Assembly: GCA_030533315.1 (NCBI GenBank)
Contig: JAUNJL010000082.1
Span: forward strand, 1 to 10,153
Source: Eubacteriales bacterium
Lineage (GTDB): Bacteria; Bacillota_A; Clostridia; Lachnospirales; Lachnospiraceae
DNA: 10,153 nt
Reading direction: 5' to 3'
Made by a program: the position numbers and the translations under genes. Each line of letters opens with the position of its first letter. Position 1 is the stretch's first letter. Shown in pieces: positions 4,288 through 10,153 of this stretch. The notes under the pieces are model-generated. The model worked only from the letters and a program-made list of their open reading frames with translations, had not been told where the DNA came from and ran no database searches.

Positions 4288-7200
4288 TTGTACCAGAAAG
4301 TAGACACGAACTTAAATTTCGTTGAACGGGAAAAAAAGGTTGAGAAATTCTGGAAAGAGAACCATGTCTTTGAGAAGAGCATGGAGAACCGCAGAGAGGG
4401 TGAGACCTACACCTTCTACGACGGGCCGCCCACGGCAAACGGCAAGCCTCATATCGGGCACGTCCTTACCCGGGTGATCAAGGACATGATCCCCCGATAT
4501 CGGGCCATGAAGGGGTACATGGTGCCCAGAAAGGCCGGCTGGGATACCCATGGACTTCCTGTGGAGCTGGAGGTTGAGCGGAAGCTGGGTCTGGACGGCA
4601 AGGAACAGATCGAGGAATATGGAATGGAGCCCTTTATCCAGGAATGCAAAAAGAGCGTATGGAAATACAAGGGCATGTGGGAGGATTTCTCCTCCACCGT
4701 GGGCTTTTGGGCGGACATGGAAAATCCCTACGTCACCTACGAGGACGACTATATCGAATCGGAATGGTGGGCCCTGAAGGAGATTTGGAATAAGAAGCTT
4801 TTGTACAAGGGCTTTAAGATCGTTCCCTATTGCCCCAGATGCGGCACGCCCCTTTCGGCCCAGGAGGTTTCCCAGGGCTATAAGCTGGTGAAGGAGCGCT
4901 CCGCCATTGCAAGGTTTAAGGTGAAGGGAGAGGAGGCCTATTTCCTGGCATGGACCACCACCCCGTGGACCCTTCCCTCCAACGTGGGCCTTTGCGTCAA
5001 TCCAGACGAGACATACTGTAAGGTAAAGGCGGCAGACGGCTGCACCTACTACATGGCGCAGGCTCTTCTGGACAAGGTGCTGGGAAAACTGAAAACGGAG
5101 GAGGCTCCGGCCTACGAGATACTGGAGACTTACACCGGAAAGGATCTGGAATACAAGGAATACGAGCCGCTGTTTGCCTACACCGGGGAGGCTGCGGCAA
5201 AGCAGGGCAAAAAAGGCCATTACGTTGTCTGCGATCGCTACGTGACCATGAGCGACGGTACCGGTATTGTCCACATTGCCCCGGCCTTTGGTGAGGACGA
5301 CAACCGGGTGGGGCAGGTATACGGGCTTCCCTTTATACAGTTCGTGGACGGCAAGGGAGAGATGACGGCGGACACTCCCTATGGAGGCGTTTTCGTGAAG
5401 GATGCAGACCCCCTGATCCTGAAGGACCTGGACAAGGAGGGCAAGCTGTATGAGGCGCCGAAGTTTGAGCATGACTATCCCCACTGCTGGAGATGCGATA
5501 CCCCGCTGATCTATTATGCAAGGGAATCCTGGTTCATCAAGATGACCGCCGTGAAGGAAGATCTGATCCGCAACAACAACACCATCAACTGGATCCCCGA
5601 GAGCATCGGAAAGGGACGCTTCGGAGACTGGCTGGAAAATGTTCAGGACTGGGGCATCAGCCGGAACCGCTACTGGGGGACTCCCCTGAATATCTGGGAG
5701 TGCCAGTGCGGCCACATGGAGTCTGTGGGAAGCCGGCAGGAGCTGTTTGAAAAGACGAAAAACGAGGCGGCCAAGACGGTGGAGCTGCACCGCCCCTACA
5801 TCGACGAGCTGACCATGGAATGTCCCAAGTGCGGAAAGACCATGCACCGGGTACCGGAGGTGATCGACTGCTGGTTTGACTCCGGGGCCATGCCCTTTGC
5901 ACAGCATCACTATCCCTTTGAAAACAAGGACCTGTTTGAGCAGCAGTTCCCGGCCGATTTTATTTCCGAGGCCGTTGACCAGACAAGAGGGTGGTTCTAC
6001 TCCCTTTTGGCCGAGTCCACATTGCTGTTTAACAAGGCCCCCTATAAAAACGTGATCGTCCTTGGCCACGTCCAGGATGAAAACGGCCAGAAGATGAGCA
6101 AGTCCAAGGGGAATGCCGTGGATCCCTTTGAGGCGCTGGAAACCTACGGAGCCGACGCCATCCGCTGGTATTTCTATGTCAACAGCGCTCCATGGCTGCC
6201 CAACCGTTTCCACGGCAAGGCCGTGCAGGAGGGACAGCGCAAGTTTATGAGCACCCTGTGGAATACCTACGCATTCTTCGTGCTCTATGCAAACATTGAC
6301 GAATTTAACGCTGCGGAGCATCAGCTGGAATACGAGAAGCTTCCCGTGATGGACAGGTGGCTGCTCTCCAAGCTGAACACCCTTGTGAAGACCGTGGACG
6401 AGGATCTGGCGGACTACAAGATCCCGGAGAGCGCAAGGGCCCTTCAGAGCTTTGTGGACGAGATGAGCAACTGGTATGTCAGAAGGAGCCGGGAGCGCTT
6501 CTGGGCCAAGGGCATGGAGCAGGATAAGATCAACGCCTACATGACCCTTTATACCGCTCTGGTCACCGTGGCGAAGACCGCGGCTCCGCTGGTTCCCTTC
6601 ATGACGGAGGACATTTACCAGAACCTGGTGAGAAGCGTGGATCCGGAGGCTCCGATCAGCATCCATCTCTGTGATTTCCCCTGTGTCAGGGAGGAGTGGA
6701 TCGATCAGGAGCTGGAGGAAAACATGGAAGAGGTGCTGGACGTGGTGGTCCTGGGACGGGCCTGCAGAAATGCGGCAAACATCAAGAACCGCCAGCCCAT
6801 CGGAACCATGTTCGTGAAGGCTCCCAGGGCCATGGATCCTTATTTTGCAGAGATCGTGGCAGATGAGCTGAATGTGAAAGAGGTGAAGCAGGCCCAGGAT
6901 GTGGAGGCCTTCATTTCCTACAGCTTCAAGCCTCAGCTCCGCACCGTGGGGCCAAAATACGGAAAGCTGCTGGGCGGCATCCGCAAGGCCCTGGGGGAGA
7001 TCAATGGGACCGAGGCCATGAAGGAGCTAAGGTCTGCCGGCGTCCTGACCCTGGATATCGATGGAAACAAGGTGGAGCTGGCAGAGGAGGATCTGCTGAT
7101 CGAGACAGCCCAGACAGAGGGGTATGTCACGGAGGCGGACGGCGATATCGCAGTGGTTTTGGATACCAATCTGACGCCGGAGCTGATCGAGGAGGGCTTC

Positions 7201-7440
7201 GTGCGGGAGATCATCAGCAAGATTCAGACCATGCGGAAGGAAGCCGGCTTCGAGGTGATGGACAAGATCTCCGTCTTTGTGAAGGACAACGACAAGATCG
7301 CAGGGATCATGACTGACCATGAGGAGGAGATCAGGGCAGAGGTCCTTGCCCAGGAGCTGGTAACAGGCCAGGCAGAGGGCTATGTGAAGGAGTGGAACAT
7401 CAACAAGGAAAAGGTGACCATGGGAGTCAGGAAGGTCTGA
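4288..7440 (+). CDS. ileS: Isoleucyl-tRNA synthetase, type 2 (eukaryote-like IleRS2)
   Basis: This cytoplasmic class I synthetase charges tRNA-Ile with isoleucine and edits mischarged valine. The 1050 residues exceed the roughly 920-940 of common bacterial IleRS1. The catalytic fold has HIGH (55-58, in FYDGPPTANGKPHIGH) and KMSKS (602-606). The CP1 editing domain carries WTTTPWTLPSN (222-232) and HIAPAFGEDD (329-338), so editing looks intact. Cysteine pairs at C182/C185, C400/C403, C472/C474 and C512/C515 suggest zinc knuckles. From about 680 the helical anticodon-binding domain (DRWLLSKLNTLV...NWYVRRSRERFW) follows, then a long type 2 C-terminal region. The wording YDGPPTANG...VPRKAGWDTHGLPVE, instead of LHDGPPYANG, marks the IleRS2 branch, which includes MupA and is known for reduced mupirocin sensitivity. 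The enzyme matches its Ile T-box. It starts at TTG with no sign of damage. Confidence 0.97.
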   Translation: MYQKVDTNLNFVEREKKVEKFWKENHVFEKSMENRREGETYTFYDGPPTANGKPHIGHVLTRVIKDMIPRYRAMKGYMVPRKAGWDTHGLPVELEVERKLGLDGKEQIEEYGMEPFIQECKKSVWKYKGMWEDFSSTVGFWADMENPYVTYEDDYIESEWWALKEIWNKKLLYKGFKIVPYCPRCGTPLSAQEVSQGYKLVKERSAIARFKVKGEEAYFLAWTTTPWTLPSNVGLCVNPDETYCKVKAADGCTYYMAQALLDKVLGKLKTEEAPAYEILETYTGKDLEYKEYEPLFAYTGEAAAKQGKKGHYVVCDRYVTMSDGTGIVHIAPAFGEDDNRVGQVYGLPFIQFVDGKGEMTADTPYGGVFVKDADPLILKDLDKEGKLYEAPKFEHDYPHCWRCDTPLIYYARESWFIKMTAVKEDLIRNNNTINWIPESIGKGRFGDWLENVQDWGISRNRYWGTPLNIWECQCGHMESVGSRQELFEKTKNEAAKTVELHRPYIDELTMECPKCGKTMHRVPEVIDCWFDSGAMPFAQHHYPFENKDLFEQQFPADFISEAVDQTRGWFYSLLAESTLLFNKAPYKNVIVLGHVQDENGQKMSKSKGNAVDPFEALETYGADAIRWYFYVNSAPWLPNRFHGKAVQEGQRKFMSTLWNTYAFFVLYANIDEFNAAEHQLEYEKLPVMDRWLLSKLNTLVKTVDEDLADYKIPESARALQSFVDEMSNWYVRRSRERFWAKGMEQDKINAYMTLYTALVTVAKTAAPLVPFMTEDIYQNLVRSVDPEAPISIHLCDFPCVREEWIDQELEENMEEVLDVVVLGRACRNAANIKNRQPIGTMFVKAPRAMDPYFAEIVADELNVKEVKQAQDVEAFISYSFKPQLRTVGPKYGKLLGGIRKALGEINGTEAMKELRSAGVLTLDIDGNKVELAEEDLLIETAQTEGYVTEADGDIAVVLDTNLTPELIEEGFVREIISKIQTMRKEAGFEVMDKISVFVKDNDKIAGIMTDHEEEIRAEVLAQELVTGQAEGYVKEWNINKEKVTMGVRKV

Positions 7441-7450
7441 AAAGAAAACA

Positions 7451-7476
7451 GGCGGCCCGTCAGCGGAAGGGCCGCC
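7451..7476 (+). other. GC-rich hairpin in the ileS-glgP gap, without a U-run
   Basis: GGCGGCCC (7451-7458) pairs perfectly with GGGCCGCC (7469-7476) around a 10-base loop, 10 bases after the ileS stop. The following bases (ATGCAGAGG) are not T-rich, so termination would be inefficient unless Rho or NusA helps. It may instead protect the ileS 3' end and allow partial read-through into glgP. Confidence 0.55.
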
Positions 7477-7517
7477 ATGCAGAGGCTTGGAAGAAAGCTT
7501 TCAGATATACGACCATT

Positions 7518-7531
7518 GACGCAGGCGCGTC
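7518..7531 (+). other. Small hairpin next to the glgP ribosome binding site
   Basis: GACGC (7518-7522) pairs with GCGTC (7527-7531) around AGGC, three bases before the AAAGGAG Shine-Dalgarno (7535-7541). It leaves the ribosome site free, so any effect on translation would be mild. The stem is short and could be incidental. No convincing promoter for glgP is visible in the 106-base gap. Confidence 0.3.
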
Positions 7532-7546
7532 GCGAAAGGAGTAAGA

Positions 7547-10009
7547 ATGATCGATAAGCAGTTTGAAAAGGAAACCTTCAAGAAAAGCGTAGCGGAAAAC
7601 GTAAAATTCCTTTACCGCAGGCAGCCGAAGGAGGCTACTCAGGAGCAGCTTTATCAGGCGGTATGTTACACGGTAAAGGATGTGATCATCGATAATTGGC
7701 TGGCGACACAGAAGGCATATGAGGATCAGGACCCGAAGATCATCTACTACATGTCCATGGAGTTCCTCATGGGCCGGGCACTTGGCAACAACCTTTTGAA
7801 CCTGGGGGCCTACGGTGAGGTGAAGGAGGCTCTGGAGGAGCTGGGACTGGATCTGAACGCCCTGGAGGACCAGGAGCCGGATCCCGCCCTTGGAAACGGC
7901 GGTCTGGGAAGGCTGGCAGCCTGCTTTTTGGATTCTCTGGCAACCCTGGGCTACTGTGCCTACGGCTGCGGCATCCGTTACCGCTATGGAATGTTCAAGC
8001 AGGAGATCCGGGACGGCTATCAGATCGAGGTGCCGGACAACTGGCTGAAGGACGGCTATCCCTTTGAGCTGCGCCGTCCAGAGTACGCCAAGGAAGTGCA
8101 TTTCGGCGGCTATGTGCGGGTGGAATATGATCACGCCACCGGCAACAACCGTTTTATCCACGAGGGCTACCAGGCGGTGAAGGCCATCCCCTACGACATG
8201 CCCATCCTGGGATATAACAACAACGTGGTAAACACCCTGCGTATCTGGGATGCCGCCGCCGTGGAGGAATTTGGATTTGACTCCTTTGACAAGGGAGATT
8301 ACAAAAAGGCGGTGGAGCAGGAGAACCTGGCAAAGGATATCGTCAATGTCCTTTATCCCAACGACAACAAGATGTCCGGTAAGGAGCTCCGCCTGAAGCA
8401 GCAGTATTTCTTCGTGTCCGCAAGCCTTCAGGCCGCCGTGGCAAAATATAAGAAGAAACACGACGACATCCACAAGCTCTATGAGAAGGTGGTGTTCCAG
8501 ATGAACGACACCCATCCCACCATGGCCGTGGCCGAGCTGATGCGTATCCTCATGGACGTGGAAGGCCTGGGCTGGGACGAGGCATGGGAGATCACCACCA
8601 AGAGCTGTGCCTACACCAACCACACCATCATGGCGGAGGCATTGGAGAAGTGGCCCATTGAGCTGTTTTCCAGGCTTCTTCCCCGGGTGTACCAGATCAT
8701 CGAGGAGATCAACCGCCGCTTTATCATTCAGATCCAGAACCGGTATCCTGGAAATTATGAGAAGATCAAAAAGATGGCGATCATCTACGATGGACAGGTG
8801 AAGATGGCTCATCTTGCCATTGCGGCCGGTTACTCGGTGAACGGCGTGGCAAGGCTTCATACGGAGATCCTGAAAAACCAGGAGCTGAAGGATTTCTACG
8901 AGATGATGCCTCAGAAGTTCAACAACAAGACCAACGGCATCACCCAGAGACGGTTCCTTCTGCATGGAAACCAGCTGCTGGCAAACTGGGTCACCGACCA
9001 TATCGGCCCGGACTGGATCACCGATCTGTCCCAGATGAAAAAGCTGGCCGTCTATGCGGATGATGAGAAGGCTCTCCAGGAGTTTATGAACATCAAGTTC
9101 CAGAACAAGCAGCGTCTGGCAAAATACATTCTGGAGCACAACGGCGTGGAGGTGGATCCTCATTCCATCTTTGACGTGCAGGTAAAGCGTCTCCATGAGT
9201 ACAAGAGACAGCTTCTGAACATCCTTCACGTGATCTACCTTTACAACCAGATCAAGACGCATCCGGAGATGGACTTCTATCCAAGGACCTTTATCTTCGG
9301 GGCAAAGGCTTCCGCGGCATATCTTCTCGCCAAGAAGATCATCAAGCTGATCAATTCTGTGGCGGACGTGGTGAACAACGACGCTTCCATCAACGGAAAG
9401 CTGAAGGTGGTGTTCATTGAGAATTACCGGGTATCCAATGCGGAGATGATCTTTGCGGCGGCGGACGTTTCCGAGCAGATCTCCACGGCCAGCAAGGAGG
9501 CCTCCGGTACCGGCAACATGAAGTTCATGCTCAACGGCGCCGTGACCTTGGGAACCATGGACGGGGCAAACGTGGAGATCGTGGAGGAGGTTGGAAGTGA
9601 GAATGCCTTCATCTTCGGCATGAGCTCCGACGAGATCATCAACTATGAGAACAACGGCGGCTACGATCCTCGGGTGATCTACAACATTGACGGGGACATC
9701 CGCCAGGTGCTGATGCAGCTGATCAACGGAACCTTCTCCAGCGACACGGAGCTGTTCCGGGATATTTATGACTCCCTTCTGGACGCCCATAGAAAGCCGA
9801 GACCGGATCAGTACTTTATCCTGGGAGATTTCCGTTCCTACGCCGAGGCGCAGAAAAAGGTGGAGGAGGCCTACAGGGACGAGAAGAGATGGGCGAGGAT
9901 GGCCCTTCTCAACACGGCCAACAGCGGAAAATTCTCCTCCGACAGGACCATCCAGGAGTACGTGGACGACATCTGGCATCTGGACAGGGTGGCCGTAAAA
10001 AAGGACTGA
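7547..10009 (+). CDS. glgP: Glycogen / alpha-glucan phosphorylase (GT35)
   Basis: This 820-residue cytoplasmic enzyme cleaves alpha-1,4-glucans with phosphate to release glucose-1-phosphate, using pyridoxal phosphate. The N-terminal lobe has YYMSMEFLMGRAL (about 66-78) and GNGGLGRLAACF (116-127), a glycine-rich loop near the cofactor phosphate. The middle has FQMNDTHPTMAVAELMRI and TNHTIMAEALEKWP. The C-terminal lobe has VKRLHEYKRQLLN (546-558) and the family signature EASGTGNMKFMLNGA with K659 as the PLP-binding lysine. The length and order are those of a complete maltodextrin/glycogen phosphorylase. The start ATG has AAAGGAG five bases upstream. No other glycogen genes lie next to it here. 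It may be expressed by read-through from ileS or from an unseen weak promoter. Whether it prefers glycogen, starch or maltodextrin cannot be told from sequence alone. Confidence 0.97.
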   Translation: MIDKQFEKETFKKSVAENVKFLYRRQPKEATQEQLYQAVCYTVKDVIIDNWLATQKAYEDQDPKIIYYMSMEFLMGRALGNNLLNLGAYGEVKEALEELGLDLNALEDQEPDPALGNGGLGRLAACFLDSLATLGYCAYGCGIRYRYGMFKQEIRDGYQIEVPDNWLKDGYPFELRRPEYAKEVHFGGYVRVEYDHATGNNRFIHEGYQAVKAIPYDMPILGYNNNVVNTLRIWDAAAVEEFGFDSFDKGDYKKAVEQENLAKDIVNVLYPNDNKMSGKELRLKQQYFFVSASLQAAVAKYKKKHDDIHKLYEKVVFQMNDTHPTMAVAELMRILMDVEGLGWDEAWEITTKSCAYTNHTIMAEALEKWPIELFSRLLPRVYQIIEEINRRFIIQIQNRYPGNYEKIKKMAIIYDGQVKMAHLAIAAGYSVNGVARLHTEILKNQELKDFYEMMPQKFNNKTNGITQRRFLLHGNQLLANWVTDHIGPDWITDLSQMKKLAVYADDEKALQEFMNIKFQNKQRLAKYILEHNGVEVDPHSIFDVQVKRLHEYKRQLLNILHVIYLYNQIKTHPEMDFYPRTFIFGAKASAAYLLAKKIIKLINSVADVVNNDASINGKLKVVFIENYRVSNAEMIFAAADVSEQISTASKEASGTGNMKFMLNGAVTLGTMDGANVEIVEEVGSENAFIFGMSSDEIINYENNGGYDPRVIYNIDGDIRQVLMQLINGTFSSDTELFRDIYDSLLDAHRKPRPDQYFILGDFRSYAEAQKKVEEAYRDEKRWARMALLNTANSGKFSSDRTIQEYVDDIWHLDRVAVKKD

Positions 10010-10075
10010 CATGCTGAAAATGGCGTGACGTAAGCTTCAGGAAAAAAGAAAAAGAAAACAAAGAAAAGGCAAGGC

Positions 10076-10125
10076 GGGGCAGACACCCAAAAGGGAAGGG
10101 TGGTCTGCTCCGTTTCTTTTTTCTT
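10076..10125 (+). terminator. Rho-independent terminator of glgP
   Basis: GGGGCAGACACCC (10076-10088) pairs with GGGTGGTCTGCTCC (10098-10111), with one bulged base and one G-U pair, followed by the T-rich GTTTCTTTTTTCTT. An A/G-rich tract before the stem (about 10041-10068) is nearly complementary to the T-rich tail. The hairpin could therefore be longer and could also stop transcripts arriving on the minus strand. Confidence 0.9.
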
Positions 10126-10153
10126 GCGGGAAGCAGCCGGAGACAATAAATAG

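Noticed and set aside
4191..4326. Possible 44-codon leader peptide starting at GTG after AGGAGG (4185-4190), overlapping the ileS start
   Set aside because: The Shine-Dalgarno directly abuts the GTG with no spacing, so initiation there is implausible; the frame has no recognisable content.
4312..6666. 784-codon open frame antisense to ileS
   Set aside because: Same explanation: a codon-use shadow of ileS, without a family signature and without a plausible ribosome site of its own.
7460..10012. 850-codon open frame antisense to glgP
   Set aside because: It mirrors the glgP gene; its low-complexity His/Leu/Val-rich translation has no recognisable domain. Long antisense frames arise when the sense gene avoids TTA, CTA and TCA codons.
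1..10153. Search for a defence, mobile or otherwise novel multi-gene system
   Set aside because: Every intact gene belongs to a known family with its own promoter or leader; no transposase, integrase, toxin-antitoxin pair, CRISPR repeat, reverse transcriptase or clustered unknown genes are visible.

Overview
The window reads as a chromosomal housekeeping segment of a Clostridia-class Bacillota, most likely a Lachnospiraceae-type gut anaerobe. The reasons are strong AGGAGG-type ribosome binding sites, sigma-A-like promoters, a CIRCE operator, a T-box leader in front of an aminoacyl-tRNA synthetase gene, and protein wording that I associate with that family. The genus call is an impression from memory, not a search. 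I see no transposase, phage gene, CRISPR array, tRNA or rRNA.

Layout from left to right. (1) Positions 1-305, minus strand: the C-terminal part of an XRE-like helix-turn-helix regulator. It has lost its N-terminal half and runs off the left edge. Short heptamer repeats lie at the broken end. (2) 421-995, plus: a single-gene heat-shock unit. A CIRCE operator overlaps the -35 box of a near-consensus promoter, followed by an Hsp20 gene and a strong intrinsic terminator. (3) 1154-2215, plus: a promoter and a DEDDh 3'-5' exonuclease gene with a C-terminal zinc-ribbon-like tail. (4) 3496-2231, minus: a secreted D-Ala-D-Ala carboxypeptidase (S11 family) convergent with the exonuclease; the stop codons are only 15 bases apart. 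(5) 3807-7440, plus: a consensus promoter, an isoleucine-specific (AUC) T-box riboswitch with its terminator, and a type 2 (eukaryote-like) isoleucyl-tRNA synthetase that starts at TTG. (6) 7547-10009, plus: a glycogen/alpha-glucan phosphorylase, closed by a terminator at the right edge.

The genes do not form one pathway. They are separate transcription units for proteostasis, nucleic-acid processing, peptidoglycan trimming, tRNA charging and glucan breakdown, and each carries recognisable regulation. Only ileS and glgP point the same way without a clear promoter or terminator between them, so partial read-through is possible.

I did not find an undescribed multi-gene system. The points most worth a second look are CIRCE control of a lone Hsp20 gene, the extra TGTGAAG elements upstream of it, the exonuclease/zinc-ribbon architecture, the T-box with a variant antiterminator bulge and a long downstream leader, the IleRS2 type, and the decayed regulator at the left edge.
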